This document shows, piece by piece, positions 10,099 through 21,941 of a stretch of DNA of 64,000 bases. The stretch is from Geotrypetes seraphini. Lineage: Eukaryota > Chordata > Amphibia > Gymnophiona > Dermophiidae. The stretch covers positions 29,140,469 through 29,204,468 of the forward strand of contig NC_047100.1 of the NCBI RefSeq assembly GCF_902459505.1, written 5' to 3'. How positions within the stretch are numbered: the first letter of the stretch is position 1; each line of letters begins with the position of its first letter. Made by a program: the position numbers and the translations under genes. Under the pieces are notes generated by a model. It was not told the DNA's origin and ran no database searches. It saw only the letters and a list, made by a program, of their open reading frames with translations.

Positions 10099-11655
10099 GT
10101 GGATGGTAAAACCTGGCGTCTGGTACACGATCTACGTGGCCTCAATCGCCTCTTGCAACAGGAATTTCCTGTTGTCCCCAATCCTGTCACGTTGCTTACC
10201 TCTTCCACCCTACATGCCTGGTTCTCTGTTATTGACCTCAGAAATGCCTTTTACTCCATCCTCTTGCACCCTGATTCCCGCCCCCTCACGGCATTTACCG
10301 TAGGCACTGACCGGTACATGTGGCAGCGCCTTCCCCAGGGCCTCCATGAAAGTCCTGGTATATTTTCTCGTGTCCTTGCCCATGACCTACAGGGGTTTCG
10401 CGACGCCTTGCCCCCTGATTCCCAAGCTTCCCTTTTTGCTTACGTTGATGATCTTCTCTTGTCCGCTGACACTGAGTCGCTCTGTCACAGGCTCACTGAT
10501 AATCTCTTGTCCTATCTGATTTCTAAGGGGTATGCCATTAACTCTGAAAAATTGCAATATTGTCAACAGGAGGTCACCTTTTTGGGCCACACCATACGGG
10601 CCGACAGTAAATTTCTCTGTCCTACTCTACTTAATGAAATCGACACTCTTTCCATCCCCCACACGGTCCAGGATCTCCGTGCCCTACTGGGCTTACTTAA
10701 TTACTGCCGGGACTATATTCCCTGTTTAAGCACCCGTGTTCTGTCTCTCCGCGCACATTTAAAAGGGAACCCAGAGGGGAAGCAATCCATTCATCTCTCC
10801 TCTTCGGATGTCGACATTATCGAATCCCTACAAGCTGACCTCAAATTGGCCCCGCAATTCATGTTACCCCTTCACTCACTCCCGGTTGACCTCTATGTCA
10901 TTAACCACCCAGAGGGGTGGGCTGCTGTGGCCGGCCAGGGTGATCACACCATTTGTTACTTATCAGGCTCTTTCACACCGGTCGAGGCATGCTTCAACCA
11001 GTGTGAACAGAGGGTAGTTGCGGCCGTCAGCGCCGTTTTGAAAGTTTACCAGTTTTTGCCCTATGCCTACATCACTTTACATTCTACTCATGCATTGTCC
11101 AAAATCCTATCCCTTCCCTCAGTCACCTTTACGACACGGAGACTGGCTACTTACCTAGCGGTTCTCCTTACAGGGAATATTGACATTCGCCCCGTTCCAA
11201 AGGATAATGTCCTGACGGATAAAGTACAGCCATTCCTTGCCTTCTTTGGTCCCGAAGCAACGGCCCTACATGGCTGCCCCCAAGAATTACCTACTAACCC
11301 AATCGTCAAACCATACAAAGATGGGTTTCATATTTTTGTGGATGGGTCGCAAATGAGCGCAGGCACGGCTTTTGCCTGGTTTGTTTACAACATTAAGGAG
11401 CAAATCTGGGAAAGTGGTTGGAGCACTATGCCCACAGCACAAGCCGCAGAGCTGGCGGTTCTATTACACGCCCTTGAAACCTATCCTGACCAAAATCTGA
11501 CAATCTACTCTGACTCTATCTACGCTATTAAATGTATTACAGAAAATCATGACAAATGGCGGGTGAGAGGGTTCATTGATAGCACAGGCAAACCACTACA
11601 ACACATCGCTCTTCTGGAGCCATACAGAACAGAAACACCCCTGCAGCAATTGTAA
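10099..11655 (+). pseudogene. Fossil retroviral pol: reverse transcriptase and RNase H
   Basis: The reading shows WRLVHDLRGLN, the LPQG box, YVDDLLL, FLGHTI and DLRALLGLLNYCRDYIP. An RNase H region follows with HIFVDGSQM, AQAAELAVLLHAL and YSDSIYA. Order and spacing fit gamma/epsilon-type retroviral pol. It is a fossil within the element described above. Confidence 0.85.
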
Positions 11656-12079
11656 AAATCAAAGCTCATGACAACACAGACAGGTCCTTCCCTCAGAAAG
11701 CACATCAGCATGTTGACTTTTTGGCCAAAGAAGCTACCACATATTCTCAGTCCGCTCTGTTGTATGTAAACACAAGGACTCGCTCTACTGAGCTCGCAGC
11801 CTCCTTTGCCAAGGGAGCCACGATAGAAGAATTACAAAGATGGCAGGACATGGGGTGTAAACAGGTAAGAGGCGTTTGGAAAACACAAGATATGAGAACG
11901 TGTATATCCACAGCTTCGTTATGGCTATATGCCCAAGATTACCATGTGAAAACACATGCCCCTTTCTCATACCTCAGTGCCCGACTTAAACCGTTAGTCT
12001 GGCATCCTAAACTAGATGCCATTTTAAAAGATCATGCCCCACCTGCATTAAAACAAATCCTAGGGGCACTCCCACCCCT

Positions 12080-12886
12080 TTGGGGGTTATACCCATTCCG
12101 GAAGGGCCTTGCAAGAAGTGGCACATTGATTACACAGATATGATATTTGAGAACCAAGGGAAACGATATCTCTTGGTATGGATCTGCCCTTTTTCTCAGT
12201 GGATCGAAGCAAATCCATGTGTTTCTGAAACTGGGAAAGATGCAGCTCAAAAAATTTGTACTGAAATTGTAAGTAGACATGGGGTACCTGAAGCCATTAT
12301 TTCAGATAATGGAAGTCATTTTCAAAATGACCTCCTAAAAGAACTATGTGGCTCCTTAGGCATTGAACAAAAATTTGTCACTATCTACAGACCACAAGCT
12401 AATGGATTAGTTGAGAAGGCCAATGATCTCATTAAAGTGGCCTTAAAGAAACTAATGTCCAAAAATTGGCTGAAGTACTTGTCGGCAGCACTCTATGCAG
12501 TCCGGAATCGGACCTTGCAATTTAAGGATCTTGTAACCAGTCCATTCCAGTTGTGCACTGGAAGGCTACCATATTTTCCACCCTTTCAACAGCCTGGCCA
12601 GAGGGCCTTGCCACAGGTTATATCTGATTATGTATTTTCTTTGCAGACAGCACTGCAATTACTGGATGACAAAAGACAATCCTCAGCAAGGGCCCCGACG
12701 CCGTGGGTCTACAAATACCACAAGGGACAACAGGTGTACAAACGTAATTACCAGAAGCAGAACTGGAAACAGTTGGCCTTTCACGGACCGTATATTATCG
12801 AGGAAGCATATCCGTTTGCAGTCAAGCTACAAGGACAGACTACATTGGTGCACCATAAAGATCTCAAGCCGGTCCACCCTGACTGA
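12080..12886 (+). pseudogene. Fossil retroviral pol: integrase part
   Basis: The integrase core is recognised from WHIDYTDM, SDNGSHFQ and the YRPQANGLVEKAN region, followed by a C-terminal stretch ending in VHHKDLKPVHP typical of retroviral integrase tails. It lies downstream of the RNase H region, as in all orthoretroviruses. Confidence 0.85.
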
Positions 12887-13384
12887 AACTCGGCACAAAT
12901 AAGTAATCCAGCTTATGAGCTGGTGGACTAGCTTACTGTCTTCTGACTTTATTTGTTTTATATATATATATTCAGTACTTCCTGGTTGTTAGGATATGTT
13001 ATATTAGTATTGTGTTCCAAAAAGTGTAGAACAGCCATAGACTTTGGGTTGCATGTACACTTTTTCAAATGATAACGCACACATCCTCTTTATCTTTCAT
13101 GAGTATCGATAGTGACATATGTGTTGGAATAGTTAAGACCTTTGCATATTCATTTGCCGCTCTTATTCTGTTCTTTTCCTTGTGGGGTTTCTTTTCTTTG
13201 CTGCATTTGGTTTTGGGGGTTACCGACTTCCTGGGTGGATTCGTTGTACATTCCCCCGCTGGTTTCCCCCGTTAGCCCAAACCCGGCCCCCTTCTTCCGA
13301 TTTTCTAACCGTGTGACCCAAATGGGAGCTCCGTGTAGCCTCTTCCCTGACCCTCACCCAGGGAAACTTCCCTTCTCCCGGATT

Positions 13385-13822
13385 ATGGGCCACAAACTGA
13401 ACAGCCTACTTTTGCGGTTGGTTGTCTTCCTCTGGCTTTGTGCAGGAGGACTTACAACCCCTCCAGGGGAATCTTGGATTGGGACATCTTCCCCTTTGCC
13501 GGCTTGCACCCCTTGTGTGCATCAGACACGAACAGGCACCCACGTTACTAATACATTAATCTATTACAAACATTTTGCCTGTAATACTACCATCACGGAA
13601 TGTGCACATAAAGACTACACCTATCATATGTGTGTAGTTCCCAGAGGGGCAGGGGATAATACTCATGTTTGTTTCGAAAGAGCCCTCTCGAGGGAAGGGG
13701 ATAAGTTGGGGAGCACACGACTTTGTCCAACCGGCAAGATTGTCAAGCCACAGGTGGACATAATGAGTAGAGTGTTTCCTGCACAGCTAAGTCCATGTGA
13801 AGTTACCTTGTGCTATATTTGA
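13385..13822 (+). pseudogene. Fossil retroviral env, N-terminal part
   Basis: A hydrophobic leader (LLLRLVVFLWLCAGG) is followed by a cysteine-rich ectodomain start with N-glycosylation sequons (NTT region). Position after integrase, leader and cysteines support env. The transmembrane subunit is not seen. Confidence 0.65.
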
Positions 13823-13890
13823 CATCTAGCAAGGTCTCTGTTTGAAAGGAAAGATCTAAACTTAAAAATGAAGTGGTCAGAAGTTATGGT

Positions 13891-14108
13891 AAAAGCAGAT
13901 AGGGTAGCTGGTTTTAAGAAAGATTTGGACAAATTCCTGGAGGAAAAGTCCATAATCTGTTATTAAGACATGGGGGAAGTGTCTGCTTGCCCTGGATCGG
14001 TAGCATGGAATGTTGCTACTCTTTGGGCTTTGACCAGGTATTAGTGTCCTGGATTGGCTACCATGAGAATGGACCATTGGTCTGACCCAGTTAGGCTATT
14101 CTTATGTT
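13891..14108 (+). mobile_element. CR1 LINE, 3' end
   Basis: It contains GGTTTTAAGAAAGATTTGG, CCCTGGATCGGTAGCATGG and the end GGTCTGACCCAGTTAGGC with TTCTTATGTTAT. It joins the hAT sequence that follows at a junction also present, reversed, near 59760, so both copies descend from one composite. Confidence 0.8.
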
Positions 14109-14698
14109 ATATTCTCATCTGTAGGGGCCTTTGTTTTCACTTCTTATTTTAATGTATTTTTTTTCTGGGAACTTATCAGTGTTTTTTATAATGGGAACAA
14201 AAATGGAAGAGAATTAATGTGTGTGGGATGAGGGAGTAACTAATTTCTTCAGCTAAATAATTCAATCCACTTCAAACAGACATAGGAGAACTCACGTACC
14301 ATTCACACACCCTCCAACCAAAAACGTCAAAAGAAAAAACTGTTTGAAGCCATTTGAGCTGCAACACTCTACAACCAATTGACATCGACCACATACTGCA
14401 AAACCTTCAAAAAGAAATAAAAACCCTTCTATTCAAAAAACACATAAAACCGAACTAACACAATCAGAACTGTCCCAAGTATCACCTGCAACTACTCCAT
14501 ATGTACTTTTGATGTCATGACAATTCAGACATAATTTATGTTATGTTATGTTTGGAATATAAGAAAATTTTCACTGCCTGTTTCTATTCTGACCATTTAT
14601 TCCGTTTCATGGTCATTACAAAAAATATTTTTTTACATGGGGGGGGGATGTCAAAAAATGATGGGCCCCGAGTGCCACATACCCTAGGTACACCACTG
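14109..14698 (+). mobile_element. hAT element group H, right part
   Basis: The sequence from ATTCTCATCTGTAGGGGCC to the terminus CCTAGGTACACCACTG (14683-14698) is the reverse complement of the left part of the large hAT at 58532. The embedded piece with CAAAAAGAAATAAAAACCC looks like an old L2-like ORF end captured by the element. Compared with the other copy it lacks the L1 insertion, so GAAAATTTTC at about 14567 is an empty site. Its other end is not present here. Confidence 0.75.
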
Positions 14699-14751
14699 GG
14701 CAGACAGATATTTTAATTCTGTTAGCACTTATATTAGATCCATATACTGTA

Positions 14752-15089
14752 CAGTAAACCCCTGCGAATTCGTGGTGCGCGAATCATGGACTCAGTCACT
14801 CACGATATTTTCTGACCGCCTCTTCTGGGAACTAAAGTCAAGCTACACCAATCAGGAGCTGCTTTGACACGCCAGATAGCATGTCAAAGCAGCTCCTGAT
14901 TGGTGCAGCCTGACTTTAATTCCTGGAAGAGGCGTTCAGAAAATACTAAGAACGATCCCACACCCAGCACTCGCTGCCGCCCCTGCAGCCCTCTCCTGCC
15001 TTCGATTCGCTCCTAAACCGGATTTGCGGTTTTTCAAAATTTGCGAGTGCTCCTGGAACGGAACCCCTGCGAATTTCGGGGGAGTACTG
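14752..15089. mobile_element. Tigger-like (Tc1/mariner) MITE with internal palindrome
   Basis: The left end CAGTAAACCCCTGCGAATTC and the right end (complement CAGTACTCCCCCGAAATTCG) are imperfect inverted repeats, with TA directly outside on both sides (14750-14751 and 15090-15091). This fits the TA target and CAGTA start of pogo/Tigger transposons. Inside is a strong hairpin: AATCAGGAGCTGCTTTGACA at about 14851 is mirrored at about 14882-14901. No coding frame. Confidence 0.7.
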
Positions 15090-15167
15090 TATACTATTTT
15101 CTTTACTAGAGAATCTTCAGATTGCCAATCAGGTAACATAACTCTTGACTGGCTGCAACTGTCATCA

Positions 15168-16378
15168 ATCCAATTAGAATGTTGTAAAGAGACTTATCTT
15201 TTCTTTAGAAACATAGAAAAATGACGGCAGAAAAGGGCCAAAGCCCATCAAGTCTGCCCACTCCATTGACCCTTCTGTTTGATTTTGCTCACCACCCCCT
15301 GCCCTCACCTCATTAGAGATCCCACATGAATGTCCCATTTATTTTTGAAATCTGCCACACTGTTGGCCTCAATCACCTGCCGTGGGAGTTCATTCCAATG
15401 ATCGACCACCCTCTTAGTGAAGAAATACTTTCTGGAGTCTCCATGAAATTTCCCTCCCCTGATTTTCAGCGGATGCCCTCTGGTGGAAGAAGGTCCTATA
15501 AGACGGAAGATATCCTCTTCCACCTCGATACGACCCGTGATATATTTAAATGTCTCGATCATGTCCCCTCTCTCTCTTCGTTCTTCAAGTGAGTACAGCT
15601 GCAATTTATTCAGCCTTACTTCATACGGAAGATCTTTGAGCCCCGAGACCATCCTGGTGGCCATCCGCTGAACTGACTCCATCCTCAGCACATCTTTCCG
15701 GTAATGTGGTCTCCAGAATTGAACACAATATTCCAAATGTGGTCTCACCATGGATCTGTACAGTGGCATTCTTTGTGTATATTAACTCCAAACTAACATT
15801 GATTGTAATAGTATAAGTAGTAGTATAAGTAGTATAAGTAGGGATTTCCCTGGGCATGTCTGGGCTTTGAAAAGCTTCCCGACAAAATCACGTCGGGAAG
15901 AGGCATGGATGCAATGCGGTGATATCACGCGCTTGTGCATGTGACATCATTGCATTGCATCTGTGCATGTGCGGATTCTGTCTGGGGGCGGGGCTGGGGG
16001 CGGAACCGGGCTTGACAGAGGCAGAACTGGGCAGTCCTGGGAGCGTGGCCATGGGTCCGGATTTTCCTGAAAGAAAAGTATAAGGGAATTATGATCTTAT
16101 CTTGTAGCAGCACCAACTCTTCCGACGCGAATCATATTTCATTACTTTCATCAGGGTTGAGGTGTGATTAAATGCCCATGCTATCAATTTTAACCTCCTT
16201 TGGCTATGTATCATCCTGTCGCTGCACAATTTAAAAAATGAAAGTAATGAAACGTGTTTCGCGTCGGAAGAGGTGGCGCTGTAAGATAAGTCCATAATTC
16301 CTTTATATTATTACAATCAATGTTCGTTTGGAGGTAATATACACAAAGAAAAGATAAGTCTCTTTAAAACATTCTAGT
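15168..16378. mobile_element. Second palindromic (foldback) element, split by CR1 and a MITE
   Basis: The outer arm AGAGACTTATCTTTTCTTT (15187 region) is mirrored at 16340-16365. TTTGTGTATATTAACTCCAA (15772) is mirrored at about 16325-16348. The inner arm AACTCTTCCGACGCGAA (16115 region) is mirrored by TTTCGCGTCGGAAGAGG (16256 region). The centre is about 16175-16235. A CR1 sits in the left arm at 15208-15770, and a further ~230-bp insert (about 15840-16070, ends GGATTTCCCTGGG and GGATTTTCCTG) sits between two GTATAAG motifs. Without these the element is about 430 bp. Family unknown. Confidence 0.65.
15208..15770 (-). mobile_element. CR1 LINE, 3' part
   Basis: The minus strand gives [52 protein letters not shown] and a 3' UTR ending in the AGAAACATAGA box of the + strand. 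The ~150-residue frame is open. Insertion in the foldback arm duplicated a short TTCTTT motif on both sides. Confidence 0.87.
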
Positions 16379-16384
16379 TGCTAC

Positions 16385-17165
16385 CCAGGTGTATTTACAG
16401 ACCCCACCCAGCATTCTATTCTGTCAGTTAAAAGATGGGAGATCCTGGCCGGGTTTTCCAGGAACCCCCTTGTTCATCTTCACACAAACAGTGCCAACAC
16501 ATGTGAAAAGTATAAGGAAAGCTTTTATTTATACACTCTTTTGAGCCTGTTCATTCACAGGCTAGGGGGAAGCAGTTTCTTCATTCAAAATAAACAGCCC
16601 TTCTCCATACGCATGAACACATTGGTACAACAAAAGCTTTATTTCTCACAGTTCCTGAGAATGTTTCTTCACAGCCTAAAGGGTTTCAACATAATTCTCC
16701 CTTCATATGATATCAGTTTATTCCAGCAGACTAGTTCTCTTGTTTTCATATACTGTACTTAACTCCAGTCTTTGGCTGTGATCAACCTCTGCCATGCTCC
16801 AACAGTTTATTCATCACAAAATACTGGCCTACCCTAGCCCAGCTCTCATTGTTTCACCTGGACAATCCCACTTAATTCTATGTCTTCCCAGGCTACTGTA
16901 GCAACCCAAAGCTTCCTCAGGGACCTTTCTGAATGATCTCAGATTGGACGTATGAATCTCTTCCTGCCTGAGTCCCACCTCATGACTCAGCAGGGTAGCC
17001 TGTCCCGGCAATTTAGCGTCACCTGCTGGATGAGGGTTGAGCATTGAGCTACAGAGTCCAATGCATCCTGGACCCTGTAGTTTACCCACTAATGGGCCAG
17101 AGCCCCCTCTTGCCTGGTGAAAGGGTAACATTACTCTCTCACAATGGACTATGGTGCTTCAGGAG
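16385..17165. other. Unassigned, possibly LTR-like on the minus strand
   Basis: No gene is seen. On the minus strand there are two AATAAA-type signals (complements at about 16520 and 16635) and a start TGTGAGAGAGTAATG near 17150, which would suit an old solo LTR, but no end repeats or target duplication could be matched. This reading is weak. Confidence 0.25.
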
Positions 17166-17644
17166 AGGAGAACCTGAGACCCTAACTGCTGCTTCTATAG
17201 AGGATGTGTGATGAATTGGAAAAGCGGTAAGACAATAGGACAGGGGTCCCCAAAAGGTCGATCGCGAAGCTCAACGCGATTTGATCATGGAGCCCATCCC
17301 GGGCTCTGTGGTAGACTTGCGTTGCTTTCATGTTCTACCTGCTTTCCAACGCCATAAAAAGGATGCAGAAGCACTGGGCCGACCAGCCTTCCTTACCCGA
17401 CGTCAATTCTAACGTCGGAGAGGAAGTTCCGGGCCAGCCAATCGCTGCTTGGCTGGCCCAGAACTTCCTCTCTGATGTTAGAAATGACATCGGGTGGGGA
17501 AGGCTGGTAGGACCCACGCTTCTGCATCCTCTTTACGGCGTTGGGAAGCAGGGACATCTCAGAACTCAGCGGCAGCAACTTGAGGGCCTGTTCCCTGATG
17601 GCGGCGGTGGCAGTGACTTGGGGGAGGGCAGGGAGAAAGAAAGA

Positions 17645-17797
17645 CAGAGTACAGGGTAGAGCTTTGGATTCTTGCCCAGAAATAGCTAAAAAGAAAAAAT
17701 TTAAAAAATTTATATTGAATCAGGTAGGCCAGACTGGATGGACCATTCGGGTCTTTATCTGCCATCATCTACTATGTTACTATGTACTATGTTATGT
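17645..17797 (+). mobile_element. CR1 LINE 3' end inside hAT
   Basis: GGGTAGAGCTTTGGATTCT to TCATCTACTATGTTACTATG is almost the same sequence as the end of the CR1 at 6830-6965, including the A-rich AAAAAAATTTAAA stretch. Confidence 0.8.
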
Positions 17798-18070
17798 TAA
17801 AGAAAGGAGGGGGGGGCAGGGAGAGAGAAAGAAAGAAGGGAAACAGAAAGAAAGGGGGCATGGAGAGAGAAAGACAAAAAGGGGGCATGATGAGAAAGAC
17901 AGACAGAAAGGGGGCAAGGAGAGAGAAAAAGGAAGGAAGGGGGCATGGAGAGAGAAAGAAAAAGAAAGAACGAAAGGGGGCATGGAAACAGAAAGAAAGA
18001 CAGACAGAAAGAAAGAAGGGGGATGATAGAAAGAAAGAAAGGGAGGGGGCAGAGATAGAGGAAGAAAAAG
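17797..18070. repeat. GA-rich microsatellite, (GAAA)n/(GGGGGCA) mix
   Basis: One strand is almost only purine: AGAAAGAAAG runs alternate with GGGGGCATGGAGAGAG blocks of 40-50 bp. Long open frames here on both strands are composition artefacts. Confidence 0.85.
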
Positions 18071-18274
18071 TTGGGGGAGGGAATGAGGTCTGGAGGAGAG
18101 GAAGCTTACATGAGGCTGAAAGAAGAGAAGAAATATTGGATGCACAGTCAGAAGAAGAAAGTGTAACCAGAGACTCATTAAATCACCAGACAAAAAAGGT
18201 AGGAAACATTATTTTATTTTCAATTTAGTGATCGAAATGTGTCCATTTTGAGAATTTATATCTGTCTTCTTTAA

Positions 18275-18388
18275 CTAAACCGCAATAGCATTTTTTAGCG
18301 CAGGGAGCCTATGAGCATTGAGAGCAGCGCAGGGCATTCAGTACAGCTCCCTGAGCTAAAAAACGCTATTGCGGTTTAGTAAAAAGGG
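18275..18388. mobile_element. Hairpin MITE
   Basis: ACTAAACCGCAATAGCATTT on the left is mirrored by AAACGCTATTGCGGTTTAGT on the right, with further pairing of AGCGCAGGGAGC and GCTCCCTGAGCT, so about 40-bp arms surround a short loop. Flanking T-rich/A-rich CTTT and AAAGGG motifs resemble the MITE at 27580. Confidence 0.6.
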
Positions 18389-19191
18389 AGGGGGTATATT
18401 TGTCTATTTTTGTATAGTTGTTACTGAGGTAATTTGCCATGACCTCATTAAAAAAAACAAAATATAAATGATAATTCACATTTTCTTTGTGTACAGGGTG
18501 CTTTGTGTTTTTTAAAATTTTATTGTTGGTAGATCATTTTGACTTGGTCATTTTAAAAGTAGCTCGCACACCCAAAAAGTGTGGGCACCCTTGCAATAGG
18601 ACATAATATGAGGTTGCAGGGTGGTAGACCTAGGAGTAATGCCAGGAAATACTTTTTCATGGAGAGGGTGGTAGATGCCAGGAATGCCCTCTCTTGGAGG
18701 CAGAACCAGTGATGGAGTTCAAAAAATGCATGGGATAGACACAAAGGACCCCTAAATAGAAAGAGAATAGTATCGACAAAAAACCTCAAAAGATCAACTA
18801 TAAAGCAATGTTACTTACCGTAACAGTTGTTATCCAGGGACAGCAGGCAGCTATTCTCACTAGTGGGTGATGTCATCCGACAGAGCCCCGATACGGACAT
18901 CTTGAAAGCATGTCTTGCTTGAAGAAACTTAGAAGTTTCGAGATGCCCGCACCGCGCATGCGCCAGTGCCTTCCCGCCCGATGTACCGGGCGTGTCTCCT
19001 CAGTTCAGGTAGCTAGCCTGAGAAGCCAACCCAGGGGAGGTGGGTGGGACGTGAGAATAGCTGCCTGCTGTCCCTGGATAACAACTGTTACGGTAAGTAA
19101 CATTGCTTTATCCCAGGACAAGCAGGCAGGTATTTTCACTAGTGGGTGACCTCCAAGCTAACCCCAATGGGATGGTGGGAGAGTTGGCAAC

Positions 19192-20230
19192 TTAAGAGAA
19201 CAAATTTTGTAATACAGTTTGGCCAAACTGTCCATCCCGTCTGGAGAAAGTATCCAGACAATAATGAGAGGTGAATGTATGAACCGAGGACCAAGTGGCA
19301 GCCTTACAAATCTCCTCAATCGGTGTCGATCTGAGGAAGGCTACAGAGGCTGCCATTGCTCTGACCTTGTGGGCTGTGACCTTACAGGGAAGGGATAATC
19401 CAGCCTGGGCATAGCAGGAAGAGATACAAGCCGCCATCTAGTTAGAGATGGTGCGCTTCGATACAGGTCGTCCCAACTTGTTTGGATCAAAGGAGACGAA
19501 AAGTTGAGGTGCAGTCCTGTGGGGCTTTGTGCGATCCAAGTAGAAAGCCAGAGCACGTTTACAGTCCAGAGTGTGCAAAGCAGATTCCCCAGGATGAGAA
19601 TGAGGCTTTGGAAATAACACTGGAAGCACGATGGATTGATTGATGTGAAATTCAGAGACCACTTTAGGTAAGAATTTCGGATGAGTACGGAGAACCACCT
19701 TGTCATGATGGAATACAGTGAAGGGTGGATCTGCCACTAGGGCCTGAAGCTCACTGACTCGGCGGGCTGACGTGAGGGCCACCAGGAAAACCACCTTCCA
19801 GGTGAGATACTTAAGAGGAGCCGTTTTGAGAGGTTCAAACGGAGGCTTCATAAGATGAGACAGGACAACATTGAGATCCCAAACCACAGGAGGAGGTTTG
19901 ATAGGAGGATTGACATGAAAAAGTCCTTTCATAAATTTGGAAACCACAGGATGAGCAGACAAAGGTTTCCCCTTTAGAGGCTGATGGAAAGCCGCAATAG
20001 CACTCAGATGGACTCGTATAGAGGTAGACTTGAGACCAGACTGGGACAGGTGTAGAAGATAGTCCAATACAGACGATAGAGAAGCTTTCTGAGGTTCTGT
20101 AGCATTGGAAATACACCAGGTCGAGAATCTCGTCCATTTTTGGTAATAGCATTGTCGAGTAGCAGGCTTCCTGGAAGCCTCCAAGACCTCCCTCACAGCT
20201 TGAGAGAACTGGTGAGGGGTCATGTTGAAA
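19192..20230 (-). pseudogene. DIRS tyrosine recombinase region
   Basis: Recognisable tyrosine-recombinase features are an N-terminal SAM-like core-binding part (VREVLEASRKPATRQCYYQKW, SSVLDYLLHLSQSGLKSTSI), the first catalytic arginine in TSARRVSELQAL, and further down the HKVR box and a late HY motif. This enzyme would integrate the circular DNA copy, in contrast to the DDE integrase of LTR elements. It is part of the DIRS fossil above. Confidence 0.8.
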
Positions 20231-21941
20231 GGAACCAGGCTGTCAGGTGGAGAGACTGCAGGCTGGGATGAAGCAGTGAACCTTGATGTTGAGTAAGCAG
20301 TGAAGGAAACACTGGAAGAAGTATTGGCTCCCTGCTGCTGAGTTGAAGTAGAAGGGAGAACCAAGGTTGTCTGGGCCACCGAGGAGCAATCAGGATCATG
20401 GTGGCATGGTCTGATCTTAACTTGACCAGAGTCTTCTGGATGAGAGGAAAGGGAGGAAACGCATAAAGGAAGCGATTCCCCCACTCCAGTAGAAAGGCGT
20501 CTGCCTCGAGGCGGAGAGGAGTGTAGATCCTGGAGCAAAACTGAGGCAGTTTGAAGTTGTGGGGCGCTGCAAAGAGGTCTATCTGAGGCGTTCCCCACTG
20601 AGCGAAGATCTGATGAAGGGGTTTGGAATGGAGCGTCCATTCGTGAGGTTGGAGAAGACGACTCAATTTGTCTGCCAAGACGTTGTCCTTCCCCTGAATG
20701 TAGACAGCTCTGAGGAAGGTGTTGTGGCGAACCGCCCAATCCCAGACCCGAAGAGCTTCCTGACAAAGAGGGGCCGAGCCCGTGCCCCCTTGTTTGTTGA
20801 CATAATACATGGCGACCTGATTGTCTGTGCGAATAAGGACCACCATGTCGTGAAGCAGATGCTGAAAAGCTTGGAGAGCATTGAAGATGGCCCTGAGCTC
20901 CAGAAGATTGATTTGATGGCGTCGTTCCGTAGTGGTCCAGAACCCCTGAGTTCGTAGGCCATCCAGGTGGGCCCCCCAGGCATAGTTCGATGAATTGGTC
21001 GTGAGAACTTTCTGATGGGGAAGAGAGTGAAACAGCAAACCTCTGGAGAGATTCGAAGAGGTCATCCACCAGAGAAGAGACTGCCGTAGAGCAGGAGTGA
21101 CGACAATGTGACGGGACAACGGGTCGGACACCTGAGTCCACTGAGATGCCAGGGTCCATTGAGGAATTCTGAGATGTAGTCTGGCAAAAGGCGTCACATG
21201 AACTGTAGAGGCCATGTGGCCCAAGAGGACCATCATGTGTCTCGCCGAAATGGACGGGCGAGAAGACACCGACTGGCAGAGTAGAAGGAGAGCATCCATG
21301 CGTTGAGGAGGAAGGAATGCTCGAAGTTGAATGGTATCCAGAACAGCCCCGATAAAGGGGAGAGACTGAGTGGGCTGAAGATGTGATTTGGGGAAGTTGA
21401 TCTCGAAGCCCAGACTCTGCAGAAAAGAAATTGTGGTCAAGGTCGCCGAAATGACCTCTGGAGCCGACGGTGCCTTGATGAGCCAGTCGTCGAGGTATGG
21501 AAATACTTGGAGACCCATGTTCCGGAGTGCAGCGGCCACCACCACCAGACACTTTGTGAAGACTCTGGGAGACGAGGAAAGGCCGAATGGAAGCACTCGA
21601 TACTGCAGATGTAGATGTCCCACCCGAAATCTGAGAAACTTGCGGGAGGCCGGATGTATCGGGATGTGAGTGTAGGCCTCCTTGAGATCCAGAGAGCATA
21701 ACCAATCGTTCTGCTCGAGTAGGGGGTAGAGAGAGGCAAGGGTCAGCATGCGGAACCGCTCCTTGACCAAAAACTTGTTGAGGACCCGAAGGTCCAAAAT
21801 GGGACGCAGATCGCCCGTCTTCTTCGGAACCAAGAAATACCGGGAGTAGAACCCCCGGTTTTGCTGATCTACTGGCACCGGCTCTACGGCTCGAAGCCGA
21901 AGCAGAGCCTGCGCCTCCTGTAGAAGAAGAGCGGTCTGCAT
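20220..21941 (-). pseudogene. DIRS reverse transcriptase and RNase H
   Basis: Motifs in order are YFLVPKKTGDLRPILDLRVL, CSLDLKEAYTHIPIHP, LPFGLSSSPRVFTK and the catalytic FPYLDDWLI. An RNase H part follows with WGAHLDG, INLLELRAIFNAL and IRTDNQVAMYYVNKQGG. Sequence style and the overlap with the recombinase frame are those of DIRS1-type elements. Confidence 0.88.

Larger units (their letters stand above)
10088..13890 (+). mobile_element. Fossil endogenous retrovirus, class I-like (gamma/epsilon), no LTR seen
   Basis: Pol and env remnants lie in viral order on the + strand. These are reverse transcriptase and RNase H (10099-11655), an intervening region to about 12080, integrase (12080-12886) and the start of env (13385-13822). 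The RT carries YVDDLLL and LPQG motifs of the gamma/epsilon type. Gag, primer-binding site and both LTRs are not visible, so the copy is cut at both ends. It is broken in several places; the frames are still easily read, so it is of moderate age. Left of it is a CR1 and right of it another CR1 3' end. Confidence 0.85.
17241..18593. mobile_element. hAT element, group F (1353 bp), perfect TSD
   Basis: The ends CAGGGGTCCCCAAAAGG and the complement CAAGGGTGCCCACACTTTTT are related inverted repeats. The 8-bp caatagga is duplicated on both sides (17233-17240 and 18594-18601). No transposase frame is visible, so it is non-autonomous. It carries a CR1 3' end, a long GA-rich repeat and a hairpin MITE. 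Confidence 0.88.

Noticed and set aside
16385-17165. Solo LTR on the minus strand
   Set aside because: Only AATAAA-like signals and a TG start support it; no matching ends or target duplication, so it is left as unassigned.
17541-18228. Charged ERKKG and KERKG frames
   Set aside because: Pure translation of a GA-rich microsatellite.
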